36,248 bases of DNA from Bacteroidales bacterium (lineage in GTDB: Bacteria; Bacteroidota; Bacteroidia; Bacteroidales; UBA932), in contig JAGCYX010000064.1 of the NCBI GenBank assembly GCA_017960585.1, positions 1-36,248 on the forward strand, in the 5' to 3' direction. Under the pieces are notes generated by a model, which saw nothing but the letters and a program-made list of their open reading frames with translations, was not told the DNA's origin and searched no databases. Made by a program: the position numbers and the translations under genes. This document shows, in pieces, positions 28,229-36,248 of the stretch (positions are counted from its first letter, which is position 1; each line of letters starts with the position of its first letter).

Positions 28229-29071
28229 ACGCCGCCGCACGAGCCCGACGTAGGTCAGCAGCACGATATTCATCATCAGGGAGTACAGGATGGCCGGAAT
28301 GGCCATCACTTCATTTGCGAAGATGAGCGGGCTGGAGGCGATGGCAATCGCCTGCGCCGCGTTCTGCATACCCACTTCGATGATGACGGTCCGCCGCTGC
28401 TGCGCGTCGTTCCTGACCAGGCGGGACAGCAGGGAGGAGCAGCCGATGGCCAGCAGAATGAGCGCGGTCACGCAGGCGCCCAGCACGCCGATGTTGTCCA
28501 GGATGGTCCGGTGATGCTGGATGTAGAACACCGTGATCAGGACCAGCAGCAGGGGAAAGACCAGTTTGGAGAGAACCTTGTCGGTCTTCTCCGCCGCCCG
28601 CGGCCAGGCATAATGCAGGCCGATGCCGAGCAGGACCGGCAGGAGCATCAGCACCAGGTTCTGTTTGATGAGATTACCTACCGGGAGGGATATCCCGACG
28701 CTGTCGCCCACCAGCTGCGTGGCCCAGCTCATGATGAAGGGGATGGTGAACAGCGTGATGACGCTGCTGATGGCGGTCAGCGTGACCGAGAGCGCCACAT
28801 CGCCTTTCGCCAGCTTGGAGAATACGTTGGAAGAACTCCCGCCCGGGCAGCAGGCGATGAGTACCAGGCCGATGAAGAAGACCGGCGGCAGCCGGAACAG
28901 ATAAGCGAGGCCGAGCGCAATGGCCGGCAGCAGAACCAGTTGCCCGAACAGCGCCACCACGATGGGCCAGGGGTGCCGGAACACCTTGCCGAAATCTTCG
29001 AACCGCAGGGACAGCCCCAGGTCGAACATCAGGAGGGTCAAAATGGGCAGAACAATCCAAATCGTATTCAT
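28223..29071 (-). CDS. Bile acid:sodium symporter (BASS) family transporter
   Basis: This 282-residue inner-membrane transporter has about nine or ten hydrophobic helices. BASS-family signs are the DLGLSLRFEDF segment after helix 1, the CCPGGSSSNVFSKLAKGDVALSV crossover motif after helix 3, and EVGMQNAAQAIAIA in the late half. Substrates in this family include bile acids, pantoate and other organic anions; the one here cannot be told. The ATG at 29071 is preferred to a TTG three codons upstream, because a perfect -7 box ends at 29078. Confidence 0.9.
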   Translation of the reverse strand: MNTIWIVLPILTLLMFDLGLSLRFEDFGKVFRHPWPIVVALFGQLVLLPAIALGLAYLFRLPPVFFIGLVLIACCPGGSSSNVFSKLAKGDVALSVTLTAISSVITLFTIPFIMSWATQLVGDSVGISLPVGNLIKQNLVLMLLPVLLGIGLHYAWPRAAEKTDKVLSKLVFPLLLVLITVFYIQHHRTILDNIGVLGACVTALILLAIGCSSLLSRLVRNDAQQRRTVIIEVGMQNAAQAIAIASSPLIFANEVMAIPAILYSLMMNIVLLTYVGLVRRRL

Positions 29072-29077
29072 AGCGCG

Positions 29078-29085
29078 CAAAGGTA
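29078..29085 (-). promoter_or_regulatory. -7 box of the BASS transporter gene
   Basis: TACCTTTG on the minus strand matches TAnnTTTG and ends 6 bp before the ATG at 29071, predicting a nearly leaderless mRNA. Confidence 0.55.
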
Positions 29086-29108
29086 CTCATAATCTGCGAC
29101 AGAATCCG

Positions 29109-29116
29109 TATATTTG
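29109..29116 (+). promoter_or_regulatory. -7 box of the DUF1295 gene
   Basis: TATATTTG fits TAnnTTTG and lies 29 bp before the ATG at 29146. It forms a divergent promoter pair with the box at 29078-29085. Confidence 0.55.
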
Positions 29117-29145
29117 CCGATGATTATTAACCGAACCCTGCTCGT

Positions 29146-30087
29146 ATGAACATCAAACTCGTCGGTACCCTCATCGGTATCTCCATCATTGCCTGTCCGT
29201 TGCTGTATATCTTCGTGGGACCGGCCCTGGATGCATCCCAGTTGGAAACACTCAAGATTCTCGGCATCATCGCCGGCTGCAGCGCCCTGTTCTGCTTCGT
29301 CGTCGGCGAACTCACCGGCAACAACAGCCAGATGGACAAACTCTGGAGCCTGCTGCCCATCGCATACACCTGGGTCATCGCGGCGCGGGGCGGCATGACG
29401 CCGCGCCTTGCGGTGATGGCCGTGCTGGCCACGCTCTGGGGCTGCCGCCTCACCTTCAACTTCGCCCGGAAGGGCGCCTACCGGCTCAAGTTCTGGGAAG
29501 GGGAGGAGGACTACCGCTGGGCGGTGTTGCGTGCGAAGAAGGAGTTCCAGCCGCACTGGAAATGGATGCTCTTCAATCTGTTCTTCATCAGCATCTACCA
29601 GAACGCCCTGGTGCTGATGACCACCTTCCCGGCACTGGTGCTGATGAACGTGACGGTTCCTTTCGGCTGGGTGGACTCCCTGGCCGCCGTGTTGATGCTG
29701 GGCTTCATCGTCTATGAAACCGTCGCCGACGAGCTGCAGTGGGCGTTCCAGTCCACCAAGTGGAAGATGCTGAAGTCTGGCAAAAGCCTGAGCGAACTGC
29801 CGGCCCCGTACAACAAGGGCTTCAATACCGTCGGGCTCTGGGGCGTCAGCCGCCATCCCAACTACTTCGCGGAGCAGGGCACCTGGTGCGCCTTCTACCT
29901 CTTCTCCGTCGGAGGCGGCATCGGCATCATCAACTGGAGCATCATCGGCGCCCTGCTCCTCATCGTTCTCTTCCTCGGCAGCAGCGCCTTCGCCGAGGAG
30001 ATCAGTTCCGCCAAATACCCCGAGTACGCGCGCTACTGCCGGGAAGTCTCCAAATTCTTCCCGGGGAAACGCTATAGGACGAGTTAA
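29146..30087 (+). CDS. DUF1295 / steroid 5-alpha-reductase-like membrane protein
   Basis: The 313-residue protein has about seven hydrophobic helices. The family signature near the C-terminus, GFNTVGLWGVSRHPNYFAEQGTW, is the NADPH-binding region shared by DUF1295 proteins, isoprenylcysteine methyltransferases and steroid 5-alpha-reductases. An early LWSLLPIAYTW helix also fits DUF1295. It probably acts on a membrane-embedded lipid substrate, but the reaction is not known. It is divergent from the BASS transporter; both may handle sterol-like or lipid compounds, which is speculation. It seems to be transcribed alone. Confidence 0.88.
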   Translation: MNIKLVGTLIGISIIACPLLYIFVGPALDASQLETLKILGIIAGCSALFCFVVGELTGNNSQMDKLWSLLPIAYTWVIAARGGMTPRLAVMAVLATLWGCRLTFNFARKGAYRLKFWEGEEDYRWAVLRAKKEFQPHWKWMLFNLFFISIYQNALVLMTTFPALVLMNVTVPFGWVDSLAAVLMLGFIVYETVADELQWAFQSTKWKMLKSGKSLSELPAPYNKGFNTVGLWGVSRHPNYFAEQGTWCAFYLFSVGGGIGIINWSIIGALLLIVLFLGSSAFAEEISSAKYPEYARYCREVSKFFPGKRYRTS

Positions 30088-30149
30088 CGCAACCTTCAGT
30101 CTTTTTTTGCTTTGGTTACAAAAAGTAATCAAATAATTATTGTAAATAG

Positions 30150-30179
30150 TTGTGTAGCTAAATAATTTAGTTATATTTG
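30150..30179 (+). promoter_or_regulatory. Promoter with overlapping palindromic operator for blaI-like gene
   Basis: TTG (30150-30152) and TATATTTG (30172-30179) are separated by 19 bp, a good Bacteroidota promoter. The spacer holds the palindrome CTAAAT-A-ATTTAG, extended to 19 bp (30155-30173) with one mismatched pair. This is well placed for autorepression by the BlaI-type repressor. Confidence 0.65.
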
Positions 30180-30197
30180 CAGAAAACGACTGCAGAT

Positions 30198-30563
30198 ATG
30201 AAACGACTGACCAAAAAAGAAGAGGTAATCATGGGCCACTTCTGGGAGAAAGGGCCCTTGTTTGTCAGGGAGTTACGGGAACTGTATCCCGAACCAAAGC
30301 CGCATTTCTCCACGCTGTCCACGCAGGTGCGCACGCTTCAGGAGGAAGGCTTCATCGACCACAAGGCCTATGGCCCCACCTACCAGTATTTCGCCAAGGT
30401 GACGAAGGAAGAATACAAGCAGCGCTCGCTGATCGGTCTCATAGACAAGTATTTCGACAACTCCTACCTGAGTGCAGTGTCCGCCCTGGTGCAGGAGGAG
30501 AAGATTAGCATCGAGGAGCTGAAGGAATTGATTGAACTGGTTGAAAAAGGTCAGCAGAAATGA
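30198..30563 (+). CDS. BlaI/MecI/CopY-family transcriptional repressor
   Basis: This 121-residue cytoplasmic winged-helix repressor has the family sequence LTKKEEVIMGHFWEKGPLFVRELRELYP followed by the recognition helix HFSTLSTQVRTLQEEGFIDH and a C-terminal dimerisation part. The TTG at 30177 in the same frame lies inside the -7 box, so the ATG at 30198 is the start. It overlaps the M56 peptidase gene by 4 bp; BlaI/BlaR1-type pairs are regulated by proteolysis of the repressor. A palindrome in its own promoter suggests autoregulation. No beta-lactamase gene is nearby, so the inducing signal is probably not a beta-lactam resistance trigger. Confidence 0.93.
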   Translation: MKRLTKKEEVIMGHFWEKGPLFVRELRELYPEPKPHFSTLSTQVRTLQEEGFIDHKAYGPTYQYFAKVTKEEYKQRSLIGLIDKYFDNSYLSAVSALVQEEKISIEELKELIELVEKGQQK

Positions 30564-32884
30564 TGGAGTTCCTCATCTATGAAGGCAAGGTGGCCGCAGC
30601 GCTGCTTGTATTCTACCTCTTCTACCGTTTCCTTCTGAAGAAAGAAACCTTCCACCGCTTCAACCGCGTGGTGCTGGTCGGCACGGCCGTGCTGTCGTTC
30701 CTGCTGCCGCTGTGCATCATCACTATTCACAAACCGGTGGAAATGGATCTTCAGGTCACCGGGGAGGCGGTGGCGCTGCCGGAATTGTCTGCCGTGGAGA
30801 TGGCATCGGTTGCGGAACCGTCCGCTCCCTGGTGGCAGACGGCGCTGATGATCCTGTTCTGGGCCGGCGTCGCCTTCGTGCTCGTCCGCGTGTTTATTTC
30901 CATCCTCTGTATCGCGCGCATCGTGCGCAAGGGCGAATGCGTCCGGGAGGAGGACGGCTGCAAGATCATCGTCACGGACCGCGACCTCGATCCCTTCAGC
31001 TGGATGCGCTACATCGTCCTGTCCCGCAAGGACTGGGAAGGCGATCACGCCTCCATCCTCGCTCACGAGAAGGCGCACATTGGCTACGGCCACTCCATCG
31101 AGCTGCTGCTGGTGGACGTCCTGTCCGCCCTCCAGTGCTTCAACCCGGCCATCTGGATGCTCCGCACCGACCTGCAGGAACTCCATGAGTATGAGGCGGA
31201 TGACGCCGTGCTGCGCAGTGGCGCCAATCTGAGAGACTATCAGTATCTATTAATAAGAAAAGCTGTCAGCAAGAGCGGCTACTCAGTTGCTAACAGCTTT
31301 AATCACAGTATCCTTAAAAATCGTATTACTATGATGTCAAAATCCAAATCCTCTCTCGCGAGAGGCCTGCGGGCGCTCTATCTGCTCCCGCTCATCTGCT
31401 TAGGGCTTGGCCTGCAGGCACGGACTGTCTATGTCCCGAAGGACAAAGATAGCAATATTCAGGAGAAAAACATTACGATCCAGGTTGATGCGGACGGAAA
31501 GATTGTCATTGAAGGCAAAGAGTACCAGTTGAACGAGATTACATCATATCTTCAATCCCTGCAACTTCCGGGGCAGGAGATTATTGCCAGCATGGATGCC
31601 GTCCCGGAAACACCAGAAGCGTTGATGCGCGAGTTGCTCGACCAACTCGGGCAAGCGGGCGTGACTAAGGTCCGCTACCGCGCCCAAGTAGTGACGCCTT
31701 TGTATATTCTACATAACGATTCCGGTGAGGAAAAGGAGATTACGCAGGAAGAACTCAATATGATTGATAGAGAAGAGATTCAATCCGTTGATTTACTGCA
31801 GGGACCGGAGGCTTCGGAGCGATTTGGAGAAAAGGCCGGGAACGGTGTCGTGATTATAACCATCAAAGGCTCGCAGGCACAATCGACTTCCGGCGCAACT
31901 GATAACGATAGAGCAAGTCGTGAAAGTTTGAAAAGTCCTGTTATGCTGGCACCTCGTTTTCAATACGATGATGCATCCCAATTTGGAAAATGGGTCTCCA
32001 GTCAACTCGTATATCCTAAATCGGCCTGGGATGCCGGTATGGAGGGATGTGTGGTGGTTTCCTATGATGTCTGTGAGGATGGCAATGTGCGTAATGTCAA
32101 AGTCTTACAGGGTGTGAACGAACAACTGGATGAGGAGGCTGTGCGCGTCGTATCTTCTTCTCCCCGCTGGCAACCCGCCCTGATGGACAATAAACCCGTC
32201 AAAGTCACCCTGCAACTTCCTGTCGTTTTCAGATTGCGCAAACAAGCCATCTCCGTTGAAGGGGCAGCCAATAGAGAATCTCCAAGCCTTGTGCAAGTGC
32301 CAGCCGGGCAGAATCAGAATCCGTTGATTATCTTGCGGCAGGCGTGGGGCGAGGAGAAAGAAATCACGAAAGCGGAGTACGATGCGCTCTCTCAGAGCCG
32401 AATCGAATCGGTTCAGATGCTGAAGGACGAGGCGGCGTTTAAGAGGTATGGCGACAAGGCGTCGCACGGCGTCATCGTTGTCAACTTGAAAGCGCCGATG
32501 GAGATGGAAGAAATCGTCGTGGTCAGTTATCGGGACCAGAATGATGACGATCTCATCCCGTTCCGTCTCGTGCCGGATCAGATGCCGACATTCCAAGGCG
32601 GAGATCTCAATGATTTCAGCAAATGGCTTTCCCGACGCATTGACGTGCCGAAAGATTGCAATCACTCAGGCACGATGCGGGTTTCGTTCGAGGTGCTTGC
32701 GGACGGAAGCATCGGCGATGTCGAGGTGACGGAAAGCGTCTGCCCGGAATTGGATGCCCTGGTGACGGCCACTATCCTGAAATCCCCGAAGTGGGAACCG
32801 GGAAAGACCAAGGACGGAAAGGCCATCGCCACGAATCTGAGAATTCCCATCATCTTCCAGGTGCGTCCCACCCAGAAGAAGTAA
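30560..32884 (+). CDS. M56 (BlaR1-like) metallopeptidase with two plug-like and two TonB C-terminal modules
   Basis: This 774-residue membrane protein has three or four N-terminal helices and an M56 peptidase domain with zinc motif His169-Glu170-Lys-Ala-His173 and the third ligand in HEYEADD (Glu212). A further helix (about 270-290) is followed by a large periplasmic part. That part is an internal duplication. A segment like the SusC plug (about 378-438, EEKEITQEELNMID then GNGVVIITIK) is followed by a TonB C-terminal domain (about 453-560). A second plug-like segment (about 585-645, EEKEITKAEYDAL then SHGVIVVNLK) and a second TonB-like domain (about 670-772) follow. It likely senses envelope state and cleaves or inactivates the BlaI-like repressor. 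The second half is AT-richer than the first. Confidence 0.88.
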   Translation: MMEFLIYEGKVAAALLVFYLFYRFLLKKETFHRFNRVVLVGTAVLSFLLPLCIITIHKPVEMDLQVTGEAVALPELSAVEMASVAEPSAPWWQTALMILFWAGVAFVLVRVFISILCIARIVRKGECVREEDGCKIIVTDRDLDPFSWMRYIVLSRKDWEGDHASILAHEKAHIGYGHSIELLLVDVLSALQCFNPAIWMLRTDLQELHEYEADDAVLRSGANLRDYQYLLIRKAVSKSGYSVANSFNHSILKNRITMMSKSKSSLARGLRALYLLPLICLGLGLQARTVYVPKDKDSNIQEKNITIQVDADGKIVIEGKEYQLNEITSYLQSLQLPGQEIIASMDAVPETPEALMRELLDQLGQAGVTKVRYRAQVVTPLYILHNDSGEEKEITQEELNMIDREEIQSVDLLQGPEASERFGEKAGNGVVIITIKGSQAQSTSGATDNDRASRESLKSPVMLAPRFQYDDASQFGKWVSSQLVYPKSAWDAGMEGCVVVSYDVCEDGNVRNVKVLQGVNEQLDEEAVRVVSSSPRWQPALMDNKPVKVTLQLPVVFRLRKQAISVEGAANRESPSLVQVPAGQNQNPLIILRQAWGEEKEITKAEYDALSQSRIESVQMLKDEAAFKRYGDKASHGVIVVNLKAPMEMEEIVVVSYRDQNDDDLIPFRLVPDQMPTFQGGDLNDFSKWLSRRIDVPKDCNHSGTMRVSFEVLADGSIGDVEVTESVCPELDALVTATILKSPKWEPGKTKDGKAIATNLRIPIIFQVRPTQKK

Positions 32885-32888
32885 AAAG

Positions 32889-33029
32889 CGGTTGCCAGGA
32901 GCACAGAGGTCCTTCTCCGCTCCCGGCAACCGGATTTTTTGCAATCCGGGAGCAAATCAAGGCTTTTTTGCTCCCGCGATGTAATATTCTGCCGTTTTTT
33001 TCCGTCTAATAAGTGAATGACGCCGGAAG
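32889..33029 (+). repeat. Long direct repeat, left copy (R1 copy e plus sigma-gene start)
   Basis: This 141-bp segment is about 94% identical to 36052-36191. It contains an R1 element (about 32891-32978; hairpins GGTTGCCAGGAGC/GCTCCCGGCAACC and CGGGAGCAAA/TTTGCTCCCG). A following 50-bp stretch ends with ATGACGCCGGAAG, the first codons of a sigma-factor gene that is intact only at the right copy. Identity stops abruptly at 33029. Confidence 0.85.
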
Positions 33030-33049
33030 GTTGGACTACAAAAGGGTAA
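33017..33049 (+). pseudogene. Truncated 5' end of an ECF sigma gene
   Basis: ATGACGCCGGAAG is identical to the start of the sigma gene at 36179. The sequence then diverges and a stop codon follows after ten codons. It is best read as a scar left when the cassette 33030-36191 was inserted or duplicated. Confidence 0.6.
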
Positions 33050-33133
33050 AAACGGGGATTTAACGGGGCAATCGGGGGTTTTGACCTGGCGGATGAATAG
33101 AAATACAACTATCTTCACAGAAATTTACTTGAT

Positions 33134-34954
33134 ATGAGAAAAAGCATCGTTACAGCATTCGTTATGGTTCTGTTGGTGGCTTGCACCGGAAAACTGCCTC
33201 AGAAAGTGGACTATCCGCACTATGCCTTCCGGAATGCCAATTCGCAGGAACTGGTCAGCGTGGAACGGACGGACACGGCCACGATCCTGTCTTTCAAATC
33301 CTTTTTCCGGCCGCAATGGTGGATTCAGGTCGCTCCGGAAGCCTACCTGACCGATGGGAAGGCGCGTTATGCGCTGAAGGGGACCGAAGGAATTACGCCC
33401 GGTGAGCATTTGCACATGGATGACAACGGGAATGCCGAGTACAAGCTTTTCTTCGAGCCGATACCGGAAAAAACAAAGGATATCAGCTATATTGAAGCAG
33501 AGGGTGTCGCGGGGGCATTCAACTTCTATCACATAGATCTGAGCGGGAAAGTCGGAACAACGCTGAAAGTCCCCGCTACGCATTCAGACGCATTGCCGGA
33601 GATTGAACTCAAGGCCGGTACATCCAGGTTGGAAGTCCAACTCCCGTGTTCGTTAAAAGGGCTTCAACCGGTGAATGTCACCTTGTATGTCGACGACTAT
33701 TTCCCGCCAGAGCAGAACGAGTATTCGACCGTTATGGATGACAACGGAGTTGCCTCTTTCTCTTTTGAACATCACGGTCCGGCCAGGGCGATTCTCCGCG
33801 TTGGACACGACTTTTCGTATGGATATATCTTGATCCATCCAGGCGAAACCGTCACGGTTACGGTTGATGGAAGCGGGAGGAACCTTACTGCGGAACGGCT
33901 TTCACTACCAGAGAATCCTTCTCCTTATGCAGTGTATTCCGGCTATTTTGCCGAAATCAACAATCTTGGGCGCGAAGGCGAGGAGTATTCGTTCAATGCT
34001 TTGAACGGCGAATTTGCCTCCGATGCCAAAAATATGTCGGAATACGCGAATACCGTGTATACAATCTACAAGGAGAAAAAGGCAACTCTTGATGCGGATG
34101 ATTCCATATCTCCCGCTCAGCGGGAGTATCTTCAGGCATTTATCGCCTCCGAGGCAATATCCGCCTTGTCAAACGCAGGTTACATCAGAAGGGTGCAATA
34201 TGAGTCGGCTCATAATGGAGACCGGACGGGATATGTCGCAGAATCATTCTCGCCGGAAGACTTGTCATTCCTGAAGGAACTCGATCTGAACAACCCCAGG
34301 ATGATACTTATGGGACCCGCAGGTATCCTGGCTCCATCGCTCAGTCCGCTGGTGTTTCCGGACAGGAAATGCCTGCAGGCCGACTATATCGACGCTTACC
34401 CGATTTCGCAGAAAGTCCTGAAAGGTGCAACGCCTGACGATGACGATATGGCCATACTCGACGCCTTGGATTCGCCTTTTTACAAGGAATGCATTCTTTC
34501 CCTGCAGGAGGCCAATGAAGCCGCTTCGGCGGCAATGCCGGCCTGCGTGAAGGAGATCCCGGATGTCCCCGCGAATAAACTACTGGACACCATTCTTTCT
34601 CAGTATAAGGGGAAAGTGGTCCTTGTCGATTTCTGGGCAACGTGGTGCGGCCCCTGCCGGGAGGGACACAAGGCCATGGAACCTTTGAAGGACAGCCGTT
34701 TTAAGGACGTTACTTTCGTGTATTTCACCAGCACGACCTCCCCGCTTCCGAAGTGGAAGGAAATGATCGGCGACATCCAGGGTGACCACTATTATTTCTC
34801 GGACGAACAATTGGATACAATCTACGAGCAGATTGAATCGAATGCCTTCCCGACATACTTGATCGTTGGCCGGGACGGAAAGATTCAAGATAAGATCATC
34901 GGGTACAGCGAGGATGTTTTGACGGGGTTGGATAAGGCATTGAAACAGGAATAA
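33134..34954 (+). CDS. TlpA-like thioredoxin-domain lipoprotein, long form
   Basis: The 606-residue lipoprotein (lipobox LLVAC, Cys17) has a beta-rich N-terminal region of about 200 residues and a helical middle part. The C-terminal thioredoxin-like domain (about 485-605) has active site WCGPC (Cys505, Cys508) in VLVDFWATWCGPCREG and the cis-proline region NAFPTYLIV. It is predicted to act as a periplasmic or outer-membrane thiol-disulfide reductase/oxidase. The N-terminal part has no assigned family. It lies 15 bp before a second thioredoxin lipoprotein gene, and the pair is bracketed by 140-bp direct repeats. Base composition is AT-richer than the window average, consistent with acquired DNA. 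Confidence 0.88.
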   Translation: MRKSIVTAFVMVLLVACTGKLPQKVDYPHYAFRNANSQELVSVERTDTATILSFKSFFRPQWWIQVAPEAYLTDGKARYALKGTEGITPGEHLHMDDNGNAEYKLFFEPIPEKTKDISYIEAEGVAGAFNFYHIDLSGKVGTTLKVPATHSDALPEIELKAGTSRLEVQLPCSLKGLQPVNVTLYVDDYFPPEQNEYSTVMDDNGVASFSFEHHGPARAILRVGHDFSYGYILIHPGETVTVTVDGSGRNLTAERLSLPENPSPYAVYSGYFAEINNLGREGEEYSFNALNGEFASDAKNMSEYANTVYTIYKEKKATLDADDSISPAQREYLQAFIASEAISALSNAGYIRRVQYESAHNGDRTGYVAESFSPEDLSFLKELDLNNPRMILMGPAGILAPSLSPLVFPDRKCLQADYIDAYPISQKVLKGATPDDDDMAILDALDSPFYKECILSLQEANEAASAAMPACVKEIPDVPANKLLDTILSQYKGKVVLVDFWATWCGPCREGHKAMEPLKDSRFKDVTFVYFTSTTSPLPKWKEMIGDIQGDHYYFSDEQLDTIYEQIESNAFPTYLIVGRDGKIQDKIIGYSEDVLTGLDKALKQE

Positions 34955-34969
34955 CAGCATAGAAAATTG

Positions 34970-36049
34970 ATGAAAAGAATCACTTTTGCCATACTCGGCC
35001 TCCTGCTGGCCGCTTGTGCGCCGAAAACCACAGAGACGACACTTATTCAAGGACGCATCGAAGGCGGGACAGCCGACCAGGTCACCGTCTTTGTGCTAGA
35101 CTACAATATAAATGAGCCAATAGAGATAACCGACGGGACCTTTATCTATGAATTAGCCACTAATCCCGCTGTTGTCGCGACCTTCTCCTGCATGATGGAT
35201 GGGAAACGGATTAGTCAGGCTCTCATTCCGGATGGATCGAATCTGTCGTTGGTTTTTTCACCGGAGGGGGCCACGCTCAAGTCTTCCAATAAGAAATCGA
35301 TCAACTACAGGATGTTAGAGGTGGACCAAGTTTATCAAGAAATGGCGGATTTCGCCTCTCGGTACTTATCTATGCAGCGTGACGGAGCTCCCAAGGAACA
35401 GCTTGATTCGATAGCAGAACTCCGTCGCCCGATTTCCGATAAACTCCAAGCACTATACCGTGAGGATATGGAAAAGCATAAGGACAATTATCTGTCCGTA
35501 AAAGGATTGGTCGGCCTGCAGGGGGACCTGACTGACGAGCAGAAGGATTCCCTGATTCATACGCTGGACTCGACCGTAATTCAAACAGCTCGGATTCAAA
35601 TGATTCTGAAAGATATTCAGGGCAGACTCCGTTCCAAGGAAGGGATGCCATTTGTGGATTTCAGCGTCGATGCCGATAGTGGCACGGTCCGGCTCTCAGA
35701 CTACATCGGCAAAGGCAAGTATGTCCTTGTGGATTTCTGGGCCAGCTGGTGCCAACCCTGTATTGTGGAAATGCCACTACTCAAAGAGGTTTATAACCGG
35801 TTTAACGGAACCGATTTCACTATCCTGGGTGTTGCCGTCTCTGATAAGCCTGAGGATTCACGAGCAGCCATCCGTAAGCACGCACTTCCGTGGGAGCAGA
35901 TTCTCGGCACCGGTAACGTTGCTATGGATGCCTATGGTATCAACGGAATCCCCCATGTCATCCTCTTCGGCCCCGACGGGACGATTCTCAAGCGGGACCT
36001 CCGGGGCGGGCAGATTGGTGAAGCCGTTCGTGCGGCTTTGGCGCTATGA
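34970..36049 (+). CDS. TlpA-like thioredoxin lipoprotein with DUF4369-type N-terminus
   Basis: This 359-residue lipoprotein has lipobox LLAAC (Cys16 from the chosen ATG at 34970; the codon before it is TTG). An N-terminal domain of DUF4369 type (IQGRIEGGTADQVTVFVLDY, about 24-110) leads through a helical linker with LSMQRDGAPKEQLDSI. An AhpC/TSA-type thioredoxin domain (about 228-359) follows, with active site WCQPC (Cys261, Cys264) and the cis-proline segment GINGIPHVILF. This is the common Bacteroidota layout of extracytoplasmic redox lipoproteins. CQPC instead of CGPC suggests a redox potential different from that of the partner encoded upstream. Confidence 0.92.
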   Translation: MKRITFAILGLLLAACAPKTTETTLIQGRIEGGTADQVTVFVLDYNINEPIEITDGTFIYELATNPAVVATFSCMMDGKRISQALIPDGSNLSLVFSPEGATLKSSNKKSINYRMLEVDQVYQEMADFASRYLSMQRDGAPKEQLDSIAELRRPISDKLQALYREDMEKHKDNYLSVKGLVGLQGDLTDEQKDSLIHTLDSTVIQTARIQMILKDIQGRLRSKEGMPFVDFSVDADSGTVRLSDYIGKGKYVLVDFWASWCQPCIVEMPLLKEVYNRFNGTDFTILGVAVSDKPEDSRAAIRKHALPWEQILGTGNVAMDAYGINGIPHVILFGPDGTILKRDLRGGQIGEAVRAALAL

Positions 36050-36051
36050 TA

Positions 36052-36191
36052 CGGTTGCCGGGAGCACTTAGGCCCTTCTCCGCTCCCGGCGACCGGATTT
36101 TTTGCAATCCGGGAGCAAATCAGGGCTTTTTTGCTCCCGCGATGTAATATTCTGCCGTTTTTTCCGTCTAATAAGTGAATGACGCCGGAAG
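36052..36191 (+). repeat. Long direct repeat, right copy (R1 copy f plus sigma-gene start)
   Basis: This is the right-hand partner of 32889-33029. R1 hairpin 1 pairs 36053-36065 with 36082-36094; hairpin 2 pairs CGGGAGCAAA (36110-36119) with TTTGCTCCCG (36130-36139). The rest is the leader and first five codons of the sigma gene at 36179. Confidence 0.85.
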
Positions 36192-36248
36192 AGTTTATAC
36201 GTGTGTTCCTGCCGATGGGGGATGGCCTGTATCGGGTTGCTTTCCGCC
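36179..36248 (+). CDS. ECF sigma factor, N-terminal fragment cut by window end
   Basis: The 23 codons visible read MTPEEFIRVFLPMGDGLYRV then AFR, typical of the first helix of an ECF sigma factor (region 2.1). The gene continues beyond the window. Its leader contains an R1 repeat, and an almost identical leader with a truncated start is found 3.2 kb upstream. Confidence 0.75.
   Translation, partial: MTPEEFIRVFLPMGDGLYRVAFR

Noticed and set aside
32889-36191. Classical insertion sequence or composite transposon
   Set aside because: No transposase lies between the direct repeats, and the repeat ends do not look like IS termini.

Overview
The window looks like a chromosomal segment of a GC-rich member of the Bacteroidota, most likely order Bacteroidales. 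Supporting signs are TAnnTTTG-type -7 boxes in front of many genes, few Shine-Dalgarno sequences, many lipoproteins, DUF4369/TlpA-type thioredoxins, an M56/TonB protein, LytTR two-component genes and an Ig-like lipoprotein. No rRNA, tRNA, CRISPR array or phage gene was seen.

Layout. (1) 1-6186, plus strand: gap with its own terminator, then a tight, mostly overlapping run: secreted C1 peptidase, pssA, unknown lipoprotein, RNase D-like exonuclease, rlmI-like methyltransferase. (2) 6221-9700: a large GH2 lipoprotein hydrolase. (3) 18920-9697, minus strand: one housekeeping operon ligA - yihY - relA/spoT - Ig-like lipoprotein - beta-barrel protein - ispG, with a clear promoter upstream of ligA. 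(4) 18994-24155: two ECF sigma/membrane-protein loci around a HUH (RAYT-type) transposase, bounded by inverted copies of palindromic repeats. (5) 24149-28228: LytTR response regulator and sensor kinase, a LytTR membrane protein, a small ExbB/MotA-like membrane protein and a beta-propeller lipoprotein. (6) 28223-30087: a BASS-type transporter and a DUF1295 membrane protein. (7) 30150-36248: BlaI/BlaR1-like pair, two thioredoxin lipoproteins, and the first codons of another ECF sigma gene.

The most unusual content is repetitive DNA. A palindromic two-hairpin repeat (called R1 here; stems built on CGGGAGC/GCTCCCG) has four good copies (19071, 22505, 32889, 36052) and a one-arm remnant (about 26079), all lying at or just beyond 3' ends of genes. 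One copy directly follows the RAYT gene, the arrangement expected of a REP/REPIN system. A second palindromic family (R2) flanks the same island in inverted orientation. Separately, three conserved housekeeping genes (rlmI, ispG, ligA) each carry a 95-170 bp inverted-repeat segment that is read through in frame and adds about 30-45 extra residues; this resembles the in-frame palindromic elements known from Rickettsia. Finally, 140 bp direct repeats carrying R1 plus the first codons of a sigma gene bracket the thioredoxin pair, which points to insertion or duplication of that cassette.
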